From Chitinophaga varians (lineage in GTDB: Bacteria; Bacteroidota; Bacteroidia; Chitinophagales; Chitinophagaceae): DNA of 64,000 bases. The position numbers and the translations under genes were made by a program. Location of the stretch: NCBI RefSeq assembly GCF_014529945.1, contig NZ_JACVFB010000002.1:1240001-1304000 (forward strand). The letters run 5' to 3'. Numbering within the stretch: the stretch's first letter is position 1; every line of letters begins with the position of its first letter. Of the stretch, positions 7,555-16,614 are shown piece after piece. Under the pieces are notes generated by a model that searched no databases, had not been told where the DNA came from, and worked only from the letters and a program-made list of their open reading frames with translations.

Positions 7555-8604
7555 ATGCTTAAACAAGTATCCAAATATTGGTGGGGGCAGTTGTTGGGGT
7601 GGTCTGTATATTTTCTGGTCAACGTATTTTTCAACTTCACCCTGAATAAACCAAATCTGCATGCGGCGGTGATCTATATGATCATTTTCACGATGTGCGG
7701 TATTGCTACCACTCACTTGTTCAGAACACTTTTGAACAAGTTCAAAGGTTGGGGTAGCTATAACTTTGAAAAGCAACTGGTTATCTTTCTGGTGCTGGTG
7801 ATGAGTACGAGCCTGGTATGGTACTTTGTGTACAACCTGGTGCTGGATTATATGGTGGGCAATCGCCCGAAGGGCAAAAACTTCCTGTTGAACCTTGTTG
7901 ACAGGGGCTATCTGGCCTCTTTTGCCATTTCTTTTATCTGGTGGGTGATTTATTTCATCTGGCACTATGTAGACCGTAACCGGACTGCGCAGGTAGACCG
8001 GCTGAAGCTGGAGACTACGGTAAAGGAACTGGAGCTGAAAACCATTAAAGCCCAGCTGAACCCTCACTTTATTTTTAATGCGCTGAACAGTATCCGGGCG
8101 CTGGTGGACGAGAATCCGCAGCGGGCCAGGACGGCGATCACAGAACTGTCCAATATTCTCCGCAGTTCCATGGCTATTGAAAAGGTAGAGACTGTTAGCC
8201 TGGAAAATGAATTAAATATTGTAAAAGATTACCTTGCACTGGAACATATCCGGTTTGAGGAACGGTTGCAGGTGCGGTATGAGATAGATCCGGACACACT
8301 GGAACTACAGGTGCCTCCCATGATGTTGCAAACACTGGTAGAAAATGCCATCAAACATGGTATTTCCAGAATAGTGAGCGGTGGGACGGTGTTTATTGCT
8401 TCGCGCCTGAAAGGGATGGAGCATGAAATTATGATTGAAAATACCGGGCAACTGGTAGAAAAGAATGTGGTAAACGGCCATGGTTTTGGATTGGAGAGCA
8501 CACGGCAACGATTAAGCCTTTTGTTCGGAAACAGGGCTACCTTTGAGATCAGGAATAAAGATGAGGCAACGGTGGAAGCACGCGTGGTGATGCCGTTACT
8601 CTGA
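7555..8604 (+). CDS. LytS-type membrane sensor histidine kinase
   Basis: 349 aa. Four hydrophobic segments lie in the first 150 residues (about 14-33, 40-60, 80-100 and 120-142). A coiled-coil linker leads to the His_kinase domain (PF06580 type), with phospho-histidine in the box NPHFIFNALNSIR and the N-box LVENAIKHG. The G box is GHGFGLESTRQRL. It phosphorylates the LytTR regulator encoded 100 bases downstream. No extracytoplasmic sensing domain is seen, so the signal is presumably sensed in the membrane. The three upstream direct repeats suggest autoregulation by the partner regulator. Confidence 0.92.
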   Translation: MLKQVSKYWWGQLLGWSVYFLVNVFFNFTLNKPNLHAAVIYMIIFTMCGIATTHLFRTLLNKFKGWGSYNFEKQLVIFLVLVMSTSLVWYFVYNLVLDYMVGNRPKGKNFLLNLVDRGYLASFAISFIWWVIYFIWHYVDRNRTAQVDRLKLETTVKELELKTIKAQLNPHFIFNALNSIRALVDENPQRARTAITELSNILRSSMAIEKVETVSLENELNIVKDYLALEHIRFEERLQVRYEIDPDTLELQVPPMMLQTLVENAIKHGISRIVSGGTVFIASRLKGMEHEIMIENTGQLVEKNVVNGHGFGLESTRQRLSLLFGNRATFEIRNKDEATVEARVVMPLL

Positions 8605-8704
8605 TTCACTTGTTATTCGGAAACCGCTATAGCAGGGCGCTGAGCCTGGCTATGGCTTTAAATGTTGATAAAAAAATTGTCATCAACCAAACTTCATATT
8701 GCCA

Positions 8705-9433
8705 ATGAAAAAAGCATTGATAATAGATGATGAACGCCTGGCCAGAAGTGAACTGAAAAAACTGCTGGCAGATCACCCGGAGATAGTGGTGGTGGGAGAA
8801 GCAGTGAACGCGAAGGATGGTATCGAGAAGATAGAGAATCTGCATCCTGACCTGCTGTTTCTGGATATTCAGATGCCCGACAAAACGGGTTTTGATTTGC
8901 TGGCCGAGCTGGAGAAGTCACCTCAGGTGATTTTCACGACTGCCTATGACGAATATGCCCTGAAAGCATTTGAATACAATGCGCTGGATTATTTGTTGAA
9001 GCCGGTAGAGCCTAAGCGGCTGGCGGACGCCATCCACAAGTTGCACCAGCAGGACGAGAAAGACCGGTTGGCAGCTTCCGGAGGGATACGTACGCTTTTG
9101 TCGGAGAACGACCAGGTATTTGTGAAAGACGGCGATCGTTGCTGGTTTGTAAAACTGCAGGAGATCCGGCTGTTTGAGAGCGTGGGTAACTATGCGCGGG
9201 TATATTTCGAGGGCAACAAGCCGTTGATCCTGAAATCGCTGAACGCCCTTGAAGAGCGGCTGGACGAGCGGGTATTTTTCCGTGCCAACCGCAAACATAT
9301 CGTGAACCTGCGGATGATTGAAAAAATCGACACTTACTTTAATGGCGGGTTATTGCTGGAGATGAAGGGTGGTGAAAAAATTGAGGTCAGCCGTCGGCAG
9401 GCCGTTAAATTTAAGGAGATGATGAGCCTGTAA
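8705..9433 (+). CDS. LytTR family response regulator
   Basis: 242 aa. The N-terminal receiver (about 1-120) has the acidic pair DD in LIIDDERL, phospho-acceptor Asp in LFLDIQMP, Thr in FTTAYDEYALKAF and Lys in LLKPVEP. The C-terminal LytTR DNA-binding domain spans about 145-242 and contains FFRANRKHIVNLRMIEKI. ATG 8705 (MKKALIIDD) is chosen over an in-frame TTG two codons earlier. It pairs with the LytS kinase upstream and probably binds the repeats at 7427-7481. Confidence 0.93.
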   Translation: MKKALIIDDERLARSELKKLLADHPEIVVVGEAVNAKDGIEKIENLHPDLLFLDIQMPDKTGFDLLAELEKSPQVIFTTAYDEYALKAFEYNALDYLLKPVEPKRLADAIHKLHQQDEKDRLAASGGIRTLLSENDQVFVKDGDRCWFVKLQEIRLFESVGNYARVYFEGNKPLILKSLNALEERLDERVFFRANRKHIVNLRMIEKIDTYFNGGLLLEMKGGEKIEVSRRQAVKFKEMMSL

Positions 9434-9471
9434 TATTTTGATATTTAGTTATTTTGATATTTAGATATTAC

Positions 9472-9510
9472 AAAAATGCAGCGGAGGTTATCTCCGCTGC
9501 ATTTTTTTTA
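9472..9510. terminator. Bidirectional terminator between convergent LytTR and GGGPS genes
   Basis: AAAAATGCAGCGGAG pairs with CTCCGCTGCATTTTT over 13 or more bases around a 5-base loop, with T-runs on both strands. It is nested inside an outer AT-rich inverted repeat (TTTAGATATTA at 9460-9470 and TAATATCTAAA at 9509-9519) of the ATTTGGTTATTT-like class found elsewhere in the window. Confidence 0.92.
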
Positions 9511-9538
9511 ATATCTAAATTCTTAAATGACCAGGTGA

Positions 9539-10297
9539 CTAAATGGTGATGGGGGCTGTAGCGTGTACAGCATCGGCCAGTTCCTTGATCAGGGAGATGT
9601 CATTTTCGATGGCGTTGCCTACCACGATGATATCGGCGCCGGCTTTGCAGTTCCGGTAAGCTTTTTCAGCGTCGCGGATACCGCCGCCCACGATGATGGG
9701 TACTTCCACCTGGCTGGCTACTCTGCTGATCATGGTTTCAGTGATGGGGTTACGGGCACCGCTGCCGGCGTCCATATAGATCACTTTCATGCCCAGCATC
9801 TCCCCTGCCATGGCTGTGCACATCGCAATATCCGCCTTGTCGGCAGGGATAGGCGTTGCATTGCTGATGTAGGAAACGGTGGTAGGAGCACCTCCGTCAA
9901 TGACCATATAGCCGGTGGAAATCACTTCCAGCTGGCTTTTTTTAACAGCCGCAGCGGATACTACGTGCTGACCGATCAATAACTCAGGGTTCCTGCCTGA
10001 AATCATGGAAAGATAAAGGAGTGCGTCTGCATATCTCGAAACCTGCGAAGGGCTTCCTGGAAACAAAATAACAGGAATATCGCAACTGGCTTTCAATTGT
10101 TGCACGCATTCATCCAGATGATTGGTGATAACCAGGCTACCGCCAAGGAAGATATAATCAACTTTGGCAGCGGTGCATTTGGTCGCAAGTTCAATGATGC
10201 CAGCAGGAGTTACCTTATCCGGATCAATTAAAACCGCGAATGCCTTTTCTTTCCTAGCCTTTCTTTCGATGAACGAAGTGTATATTTTATTGTACAT
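9539..10297 (-). CDS. Geranylgeranylglyceryl-phosphate synthase family protein (PcrB/GGGPS group II)
   Basis: 252-aa TIM-barrel protein. The N-terminal FAVLIDPDK is the family signature with the Mg2+/phosphate-site Asp. Strand motifs DYIFLGGS, VILFPGS and the C-terminal phosphate-binding loops GGGIRDAE and ADIIVVGNA are present. Members transfer a polyprenyl group to sn-glycerol-1-phosphate. In Bacteroidota the group II enzymes make a GGGP-type ether lipid precursor whose role is not settled. ATG 10297 is used, as the preceding in-frame codon is TTG. The gene is convergent with the LytTR regulator. Confidence 0.9.
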   Translation of the reverse strand: MYNKIYTSFIERKARKEKAFAVLIDPDKVTPAGIIELATKCTAAKVDYIFLGGSLVITNHLDECVQQLKASCDIPVILFPGSPSQVSRYADALLYLSMISGRNPELLIGQHVVSAAAVKKSQLEVISTGYMVIDGGAPTTVSYISNATPIPADKADIAMCTAMAGEMLGMKVIYMDAGSGARNPITETMISRVASQVEVPIIVGGGIRDAEKAYRNCKAGADIIVVGNAIENDISLIKELADAVHATAPITI

Positions 10298-10524
10298 CAA
10301 TAGCGCATTGTTCCGGTTGTCGCAAATGTATAATATTTTTATTAATAACCCACAATGCTAAATAAATATGCATGCAATTCATTTTCTATTCATGAACCGC
10401 ATGATACCTATGGCATTTCAAGACGCATCCACTCAGGCAAATCTCTGTTAGCGACAAATTTTAAGCCGGATTTTATGGTGTCAGTCTGGTGTATAACAAT
10501 CCTGCCCCGAAAGTGTTGATACAA

Positions 10525-10533
10525 TTATCCACA
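10525..10533 (+). promoter_or_regulatory. Perfect DnaA box upstream of nrdJ
   Basis: TTATCCACA is identical to the high-affinity DnaA box. It lies 100 bases before the nrdJ start and overlaps the near-palindrome CACAAGTTGTG at 10531-10541. DnaA boxes control nrdAB in E. coli, so a link between replication initiation and dNTP supply is plausible here. A single 9-mer can occur by chance. Confidence 0.4.
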
Positions 10534-10632
10534 AGTTGTGCAAAATAATCCAGCTGCCCGAGACTTTTTAAAACTAATTTTAGCGTACCCCCCTTTCACA
10601 TATTCTTTTTAATCCTGGAAAAAATTTTGGGT

Positions 10633-13600
10633 ATGAAAAATCCAGCAAGCAGCAAGCGTGGCATGGCCTTCTCCCGGTACTTTACCAAAGAAGGGATGCG
10701 TCCGTATGAACAGTTTGAGTATGACCTGCGCTCTTCGGTGATCCGTAATCCCGGTGGGGATGTGGTGTTTGAGATGAACAATGTAGAGGTGCCTCAGGGG
10801 TGGTCGCAGATCGCGACGGATATCCTGGCGCAGAAGTATTTCCGTAAGGCCGGCGTACCCCAGGAAGATGGTAGCCTGGGCCGCGAAACGTCGGTCAGAC
10901 AGGTAGTGCATCGTATGGCCAATTGCTGGCGTGCCTGGGGCGAGCGGTATGGTTATTTTGCCACCCCGGAAGATGCACAGATATTCTATGATGAACTGGT
11001 GTATAGCATGCTGAACCAGGCCTGTGTGCCTAATTCGCCCCAGTGGTTCAATACCGGTCTGTATGAAAGTTATGGTATCAAAGGCAAGCCACAGGGCCAT
11101 TATTATGTAGAGCAAAATACCGGTCACCTCGAGAAGTCGACTTCCGCCTATGAGCGACCTCAGCCCCATGCCTGTTTTATCCTCAGCGTAGACGATGATC
11201 TGGTGGGTGATGGGGGTATTATGGACCTCTGGATGCGGGAAGCGCGGATTTTCAAGTATGGTTCCGGCGTAGGTACCAACTTCTCCCACATCCGGGGGGA
11301 AGGTGAGAAATTAAGTGGTGGCGGTACTTCCAGTGGCCTGATGAGCTTCCTGAAAATCGGAGACCGGGCGGCCGGGGCTATCAAGTCGGGCGGTACTACC
11401 CGTCGGGCAGCCAAAATGGTGTGTCTGGACCTGGACCATCCGGAGGTGCTGGATTTCATCAACTGGAAAGTGGAAGAAGAGAAAAAGGTGGGAGCGCTGA
11501 TTGCTGCCGGTTATTCATCCGATTATGAAGGAGAGGCTTACCGGACGGTATCCGGGCAGAACTCCAACAATTCCGTTCGTATCCCCAACAGCTTTTTCCG
11601 GCAGCTGGCTGCCGAGGGTGACTGGGACCTGATAGCGCGTACCACCGGTAAGGCGGTAAAGACAGTGAAGGCCAGCGACCTGTGGGACCAGATTGCTTAT
11701 GCGGCCTGGCGCTGTGCCGATCCGGGTACCCAGTATGATACGACCATCAACGAATGGCATACCTGTCCGAAAGGGGGCCGCATCAATGCCTCCAACCCCT
11801 GTTCCGAGTACATGTTCCTGGACAATACGGCCTGTAACCTGGCGTCTGTGAACCTGCGGCGGTTCTTCGATGAAGAAAAGAACCTTTTTGATGTGCCGGG
11901 CTTTGAATATACTGTCAGACTGTGGACCACGGTACTGGAGATTTCTGTGCTGATGGCGCAGTTCCCTTCCAAAGAGGTAGCGCAGCTCAGCTATGATTAT
12001 CGTACGCTGGGGTTGGGATATGCCAATCTGGGTTCTATGCTGATGGTGAGCGGTATCTCTTACGACAGCGAAGAGGCGCGTGGTATTGCCGGGGCTATCA
12101 CGGCTATTATGACCGGAGTGGCTTATCAGACTTCTGCTGAGCTGGCGGCACACCTTGGGGCGTTTCCACGGTTTGAAGAAAACCGCGAAGATATGTTGCG
12201 GGTAATGCGCAACCACCGGGCCGCCGCTTATGATGCCGCAGAGGCTTACGAAGGGCTTGAAATTTCGCCGCGTGGCATCAATGCGCGGTATTGTCCCGAC
12301 TATATGCTGAAAGCCGCTACAAGGGCCTGGGATGAAGCCGTACAGGCCGGTGAAAAATATGGTTACCGTAATGCGCAGACCACAGTGATTGCTCCTACCG
12401 GTACCATTGGGCTGGTGATGGATTGTGACACGACGGGCGTGGAGCCGGATTTTGCGTTGGTGAAATTTAAGAAGTTGTCCGGCGGCGGCTATTTTAAAAT
12501 CATTAATCAGTCGATCCCTACCGCATTGCATAACCTGGGTTATCAGCCGCATGAGATCAAAGCGATCGTTGACTATGCGAAGGGCACCGGTTCCTTTGCC
12601 GGCGCGCCTTACATCAATCATCAGTCGCTGAGCGAAAAAGGGTTTATCGCCGAAGAGTTGAAAAAGCTGGATGTGGCGGTAGCTTCATCCTTTGACATCT
12701 CGTTTGTATTTAACGTATATACGCTCGGTGAAGCTTGTCTGCAAAGACTGGGTTTTGTGCCCGAGCAATATTTTAATCTTGATTTCAGTTTGCTGCATGC
12801 GCTCGGGTTCCAGGATGCAGAGATAGAAGCGGCCAATGACTATGTATGTGGCACTATGACGGTAGAGGGGGCTCCTTACCTTCAGGAGTCACATTTACCG
12901 GTGTTTGACTGCGCTAATAAATGTGGCAAACATGGACAGCGGTATATTCATCCACATGGCCATATCCGGATGATGGCGGCTGCACAGCCTTTTATCTCCG
13001 GTGCTATTTCCAAAACCATCAATCTGCCGCATGAAGCGGAAGTGCATGAAATTGCAGATGCCTATATGCTGAGCTGGGAGCTGGGACTCAAGGCCTGTGC
13101 GCTTTATCGTGATGGCAGCAAACTCAGTCAGCCGTTGAGCAACAAGACCGATAAAAAGAAAAAGGCAGATGCGACAGCTACCGTAACAGCTACCGCTGTG
13201 CAGCTGCCCGATCTTGAACAGGCGACGATTGATGAGTTGCTGGAAGAAGTAAACAGGCGGATGATGGCCAGCAAGGACACCACGCTGAAGCGGCAGTTAT
13301 CACGCATTGTAGAGCGGAAAACACTTCCATCCAAGCGGGGAGGATTTACGCAGAAAGCAAAAGTCGGAGGTCAGGCTATTTTCCTCCGTACGGGTGAATA
13401 CAATGATGGTACGCTGGGAGAAATATTCATTGACCTGGCGAAAGAAGGATCTACTTTGCGGAGCATGATGAATTGCTTTGCCATAGCGGTTTCTGTGGGA
13501 TTACAATATGGTGTTCCGCTGGAAGAGTTTGTGGACAAGTTTGTATTTACACGGTTTGAGCCTGCCGGGATGGTGGACCATCCTAATATTAAATCCGCCA

Positions 13601-13962
13601 CATCGTTGGTGGACTATGTTTTCCGGGTATTAGGGTATGAATATCTGGGGCGCACAGACCTGGTGCATGTGTTGGATGCACCGGGGAATACAGGAGAAGA
13701 TGAGGAAGACGAAGACAAGCCGATGGAGTCTCCATCTTTATCCGGTATGCGTGTAACCGTTAGTAACAGTCAACCAACGAACACGCCTAAAACGCCCAAG
13801 CAGCAAGCAGTTGCGGCGCATCAGGGAGAGAGCAGCACGCAGGATTATTTGCGTAGTATGCAGCGTGATGCCCCTGCCTGTAACGTTTGCGGACATATCA
13901 CAGTAAGATCAGGCACATGTTACAAGTGCCTGAATTGCGGTAACAGCATGGGTTGTAGCTGA
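10633..13962 (+). CDS. nrdJ: Adenosylcobalamin-dependent (class II) ribonucleoside-diphosphate reductase
   Basis: 1109 aa. It reduces ribonucleotides to deoxyribonucleotides with a radical generated from B12. Visible parts are the redox cysteines in PHACFIL and [10 protein letters not shown] and the catalytic loop [11 protein letters not shown]. The barrel glycyl motif is [17 protein letters not shown] Lys/Ala-rich linker (about 835-855) precedes a C-terminal extension ending in a Cys cluster ([15 protein letters not shown]), the thioredoxin-reducible or zinc-ribbon tail of large NrdJ proteins. Start ATG 10633; an in-frame TTG two codons upstream is less likely. No cobalamin riboswitch could be recognised upstream. 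Confidence 0.96.
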   Translation: MKNPASSKRGMAFSRYFTKEGMRPYEQFEYDLRSSVIRNPGGDVVFEMNNVEVPQGWSQIATDILAQKYFRKAGVPQEDGSLGRETSVRQVVHRMANCWRAWGERYGYFATPEDAQIFYDELVYSMLNQACVPNSPQWFNTGLYESYGIKGKPQGHYYVEQNTGHLEKSTSAYERPQPHACFILSVDDDLVGDGGIMDLWMREARIFKYGSGVGTNFSHIRGEGEKLSGGGTSSGLMSFLKIGDRAAGAIKSGGTTRRAAKMVCLDLDHPEVLDFINWKVEEEKKVGALIAAGYSSDYEGEAYRTVSGQNSNNSVRIPNSFFRQLAAEGDWDLIARTTGKAVKTVKASDLWDQIAYAAWRCADPGTQYDTTINEWHTCPKGGRINASNPCSEYMFLDNTACNLASVNLRRFFDEEKNLFDVPGFEYTVRLWTTVLEISVLMAQFPSKEVAQLSYDYRTLGLGYANLGSMLMVSGISYDSEEARGIAGAITAIMTGVAYQTSAELAAHLGAFPRFEENREDMLRVMRNHRAAAYDAAEAYEGLEISPRGINARYCPDYMLKAATRAWDEAVQAGEKYGYRNAQTTVIAPTGTIGLVMDCDTTGVEPDFALVKFKKLSGGGYFKIINQSIPTALHNLGYQPHEIKAIVDYAKGTGSFAGAPYINHQSLSEKGFIAEELKKLDVAVASSFDISFVFNVYTLGEACLQRLGFVPEQYFNLDFSLLHALGFQDAEIEAANDYVCGTMTVEGAPYLQESHLPVFDCANKCGKHGQRYIHPHGHIRMMAAAQPFISGAISKTINLPHEAEVHEIADAYMLSWELGLKACALYRDGSKLSQPLSNKTDKKKKADATATVTATAVQLPDLEQATIDELLEEVNRRMMASKDTTLKRQLSRIVERKTLPSKRGGFTQKAKVGGQAIFLRTGEYNDGTLGEIFIDLAKEGSTLRSMMNCFAIAVSVGLQYGVPLEEFVDKFVFTRFEPAGMVDHPNIKSATSLVDYVFRVLGYEYLGRTDLVHVLDAPGNTGEDEEDEDKPMESPSLSGMRVTVSNSQPTNTPKTPKQQAVAAHQGESSTQDYLRSMQRDAPACNVCGHITVRSGTCYKCLNCGNSMGCS

Positions 13963-14033
13963 ATCGGTGTTGCAACTCTTGTTAACGAGATGTTATTGTG
14001 CCTTTAAAATTTCAAAGAAAAATAACATGCACT

Positions 14034-14041
14034 TATCTTTG
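14034..14041 (+). promoter_or_regulatory. -7 element of a possible short transcript after nrdJ
   Basis: TATCTTTG matches TANNTTTG exactly; the -33 region is weak. The terminator at 14079-14109 follows so closely that the RNA would be only about 60 bases. It may instead be a chance match within the nrdJ 3' untranslated region. Confidence 0.35.
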
Positions 14042-14078
14042 TATTCAAATAGGGTTTTCATAGGATAGTAACAAATTG

Positions 14079-14109
14079 AGGGCGCTTTTCTAGGCGCCCT
14101 TACTTTTTT
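14079..14109 (+). terminator. Terminator after nrdJ
   Basis: AGGGCGC pairs with GCGCCCT around an 8-base loop, followed by TACTTTTTT. It is the first strong terminator downstream of nrdJ, 117 bases after its stop codon. Confidence 0.85.
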
Positions 14110-14274
14110 AAAAAGACCCTGATTTAAGCACCGTTTTCTGGTTGCTTTCTCTCCACCTCTCCCGATGCAGGGACAATCTCATATTTCATTTTGTCTAATT
14201 TCAAGGCTTTTAATTTTTATTTCTGAGATTTTTCGATCTCATATTAGAAAATATTTAATTTTTAGACTTCTCCT

Positions 14275-14303
14275 TCTGTCACCATATAATTTTATTATAT
14301 TTG
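14275..14303 (+). promoter_or_regulatory. Promoter of a candidate small RNA
   Basis: TCTG at 14275-14278, a 17-base spacer and a full-consensus -7 element TATATTTG at 14296-14303. The predicted start near 14310 is about 120 bases before a strong terminator. Confidence 0.5.
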
Positions 14304-14309
14304 TTATTG

Positions 14310-14428
14310 TATTAATTTTTATTATGGTTACTGTCCTATGAAAAACCAAATATTCCTACACCGCATGATTCATCATGCACTGTAAATGACTCTCGAAAGC
14401 AATGGTTCGTCCATTGCTTTTGTTTTTT
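14310..14428 (+). ncRNA. Candidate small RNA or 15-aa peptide mRNA
   Basis: A roughly 120-base unit bounded by the promoter at 14275-14303 and the terminator at 14396-14428. Inside is a perfect hairpin GCATGAT-TC-ATCATGC (14363-14378) and a 16-codon reading frame at 14338-14385 that would give the peptide MKNQIFLHRMIHHAL. The hairpin lies within that frame. Either a structured regulatory RNA or a tiny peptide gene would explain the layout; I recognise neither. The exact ends are inferred from signals, not observed. Confidence 0.4.
14396..14428 (+). terminator. Strong terminator of the candidate small RNA
   Basis: AAAGCAATGG pairs perfectly with CCATTGCTTT around a TTCGT loop and is followed by TGTTTTTT. 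Confidence 0.92.
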
Positions 14429-14520
14429 CAGGAGGTATACGTGGTTATACGTATTTTTTTTCAGGGTTAGAAATCTCGGAATATTAGTGTATTTTTAAGA
14501 CTCGAAAAATTGGATGCCTT

Positions 14521-15063
14521 ATGACAAAGCTGTTGTTCATGCTGTTGGTAGTTTTGGCCGCAGCCACTTCAGCAAATGCCAACACTGTTAAAGGCAACGG
14601 TAATGGTAACGGAGACAATACCACTGCCAGTTGCAAGAACGGGGACAACAATGGAGATAAAAACGGTGATAACAACGATAACCGTAATAATGCCAAGAAT
14701 AATGATAAGTCCAAACCTGTAAGGGTAGAAGAATTTGTATTATTATTTCCCCGCGTAGAGACAGGTGAGAAAGTAGATGAAGCAGAGTTGGAAAAAGCTA
14801 TTGTGGACCTATACAAATGGTATTTACAAAACGAAACCAAAATAAACACCAACGACTTCCTGAAAGGAAGTGGTAAGGAGCCGGCATTCCCTTTTAAAGT
14901 GGATCCGAAGACCTTACAGCAATATTTCCTTTTCATCAAGAAAAACTTTCCGGGCTTCAATGAGGAATATCTTTCCACCATGAAGCGCAACCGTAAGAAA
15001 GAAGCACCTGTTACTGTACGTGATGAAATGGATAATCCTATGTCGATTTCCGTAAACAGATAA
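14521..15063 (+). CDS. Exported protein with Asn/Gly/Asp/Lys-rich spacer, unknown function
   Basis: 180 aa. A signal peptide is clear at 1-20 (hydrophobic LLFMLLVVLAAATSA with cleavage near ANA). Residues about 21-65 are a low-complexity spacer of N, G, D and K with repeats such as NGNGNG and NNGDKNGDNN. The rest (about 68-180) is a compact helical-looking domain with KPVRVEEFVLLFPRV and a Lys/Arg-rich C-terminus. Only one cysteine is present, so no lipobox is seen. I do not recognise the domain. The following YcxB-like gene starts 23 bases after the stop and is likely co-transcribed. Confidence 0.75.
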   Translation: MTKLLFMLLVVLAAATSANANTVKGNGNGNGDNTTASCKNGDNNGDKNGDNNDNRNNAKNNDKSKPVRVEEFVLLFPRVETGEKVDEAELEKAIVDLYKWYLQNETKINTNDFLKGSGKEPAFPFKVDPKTLQQYFLFIKKNFPGFNEEYLSTMKRNRKKEAPVTVRDEMDNPMSISVNR

Positions 15064-15085
15064 AATTCGTTTTGCCAGGAGCCTA

Positions 15086-15565
15086 ATGCAGTTAGAGTTT
15101 AGTTATAACAAGGGAGATGTATTGCACGCATTACGCTATCATTTTATGCATCGGGGAGAAATAAAGGTGTTCCGTAACACCCTTATTATTCTGTTGCTGG
15201 CCACTATTGCCGGCTATGGCTATAACCTGGTCACGCCTGGCGCCCTCTCTGGCATTACCATCATGGTACTCTTGCTCGGGCTCGTTTTCTGGTACCTCCT
15301 CCCTATCTCCATCTATAACAAAGCAGCCACCTTCAAAGATGATATCCACCTTCGCTACTCCGAAGAAGGTATCCAGATATCTACCCGCTCCAGCGACCAC
15401 CTGCGTTCCATCAGCTGGAACAACTTCTCCAAAGTGGTGGAAACCAAAAAATTCTTCTTTCTCTATCGTGACAAAAAGACCTTTTTCCTGATTCCCATCA
15501 GCGCGTTTAAAACAGAAGATGCCTATCAGGGATTTAAGGAAATGGTAGAGCCACTTAATAAATAA
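15086..15565 (+). CDS. YcxB-like family membrane protein
   Basis: 159 aa. Two membrane segments (about 28-48 and 54-74) split an N-terminal cytosolic strand region from a C-terminal YcxB-like domain, seen as LRSISWNNFSKVVETKKFFFLY then FFLIPISAF. The family is widespread and uncharacterised. The ATG at 15086 has a good Shine-Dalgarno sequence (AGGAG, 15076-15080). It follows the Asn/Gly-rich exported protein and shares its terminator at 15592-15657. Confidence 0.8.
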   Translation: MQLEFSYNKGDVLHALRYHFMHRGEIKVFRNTLIILLLATIAGYGYNLVTPGALSGITIMVLLLGLVFWYLLPISIYNKAATFKDDIHLRYSEEGIQISTRSSDHLRSISWNNFSKVVETKKFFFLYRDKKTFFLIPISAFKTEDAYQGFKEMVEPLNK

Positions 15566-15591
15566 TTGATTATCATTCATTTCTAAAGAAA

Positions 15592-15657
15592 TCGGGTAAG
15601 ATTTTACCTGTAGATAATTGATTATCAATAAGTAAAATCTTACCCGACCTTTTTTTG
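15592..15657 (+). terminator. Terminator between the YcxB-like gene and the convergent DUF2490 gene
   Basis: A perfect 16-bp stem TCGGGTAAGATTTTAC / GTAAAATCTTACCCGA encloses a 24-base loop that itself holds the palindrome GATAATTGATTATC. CCTTTTTTT follows. Confidence 0.92.
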
Positions 15658-15706
15658 AATATGATGGCTATATATTTATCTTCCTGTTAATCATCTCATT
15701 AGACAA

Positions 15707-16417
15707 TTATAGTTGCTGGAAAACTGCGAAATGCAGGATATGGTTCATATTTCGCGCTCCGTTGCCTCCCTGAAGGAACTGGTTCATATAGCCGATATCG
15801 GCTTTAAGGGAGCCGCTCAGCTTATATCCAAAAGCCGCCAGAAAACGGTTCTGATCAAAGAAGAGGTTGCTGATATCATTACCCCACAGGTTCAGGAATA
15901 TTTCGTCCTGCAAAGCCACATAAAAGCGGGTAGCCTGCTGCTGGTGTTTGAGGTTCAGCTGGGTACGGTTGAAATAACGGAAACGGTTGCCATATTTCCA
16001 GTCACCAATGGCGGAATGGGCATCCGGACTGTTTGGCTGAGCTACCCAGCGCTGTTCCAGCCGGAAACGATGCGCCATATCAATTTTCGGAGCTTTATAG
16101 ATGTATTGCTCAAAAATCCGATGCTCCGGCAACCAGGTATTGCTGACATTGTTATAGGTAGGCACAAAGGCGTAACCCAATAATACCTGATGTTGCGGCG
16201 TAATGGCATATTGCAGTCCCCCTCTCATCAACAGTTGTCCTTTATTGCTGATGCCATCCCGGATGCGCCCCTGTACGTCAAAAGGAACAGACCAGCGCTG
16301 ATTGATTTTGACATTCCCGAAATAAGTGTACCAATGTTGATAGGCATGCGTGGTTTCTTGGGCCGTAGCATAGCGTGACAGGGCTATTACGACCAGTAAT
16401 AACAGTACATTCTTCAT
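15707..16417 (-). CDS. DUF2490 domain outer-membrane protein
   Basis: 236 aa with an N-terminal signal peptide ending near ATAQ. Alternating aromatic and polar strands fill the length, and the protein ends in the aromatic-rich HFAVFQQL, typical of an outer-membrane beta-barrel. Motifs WLPEHRIFEQY and RLEQRWV match what I recall of DUF2490. Function is unknown. It lies downstream of susD on the same strand but past a terminator, so it is probably transcribed separately. Confidence 0.8.
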   Translation of the reverse strand: MKNVLLLLVVIALSRYATAQETTHAYQHWYTYFGNVKINQRWSVPFDVQGRIRDGISNKGQLLMRGGLQYAITPQHQVLLGYAFVPTYNNVSNTWLPEHRIFEQYIYKAPKIDMAHRFRLEQRWVAQPNSPDAHSAIGDWKYGNRFRYFNRTQLNLKHQQQATRFYVALQDEIFLNLWGNDISNLFFDQNRFLAAFGYKLSGSLKADIGYMNQFLQGGNGARNMNHILHFAVFQQL

Positions 16418-16554
16418 AAAATCGCTTAAAACTTATTATAGGGGGGCTTAAAGATAAGGCAGAATCGTTTACGAATTTTTTGATTTTGATATTTAGAGAC
16501 AGGAGAAAGGCATGAAAGGCAGGACGATTAACAGGGTTTACAGGGTGATGGGTA

Positions 16555-16583
16555 TAAAAAAGGCGCCTGCAGAAGCAGGCGCC
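16555..16583 (-). terminator. Terminator after susD
   Basis: Perfect 9-bp stem GGCGCCTGC / GCAGGCGCC with an AGAA loop; on the minus strand it is followed by a T6 run. Confidence 0.9.
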
Positions 16584-16614
16584 GGCTGATTGTTTTAGTT
16601 GAGTGAGTATTATC

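Larger units (their letters stand above)
13963..14520 (+). other. 558-bp gap without a protein gene of normal size, rich in promoter and terminator signals
   Basis: Two -7 elements (14034-14041 and 14296-14303), two clear terminators (14079-14109 and 14396-14428) and a third terminator-like hairpin are packed here. The third is ATACGT-GGTTAT-ACGTAT at 14437-14454, followed by T8. ATCTCATATT is repeated directly near 14172 and 14236. The layout suggests short independent transcripts rather than one long leader. Confidence 0.6.

Noticed and set aside
10361..10632. Cobalamin riboswitch upstream of the B12-dependent reductase
   Set aside because: The conserved B12-box core and flanking helices could not be found by eye; only a DnaA-box match is notable.
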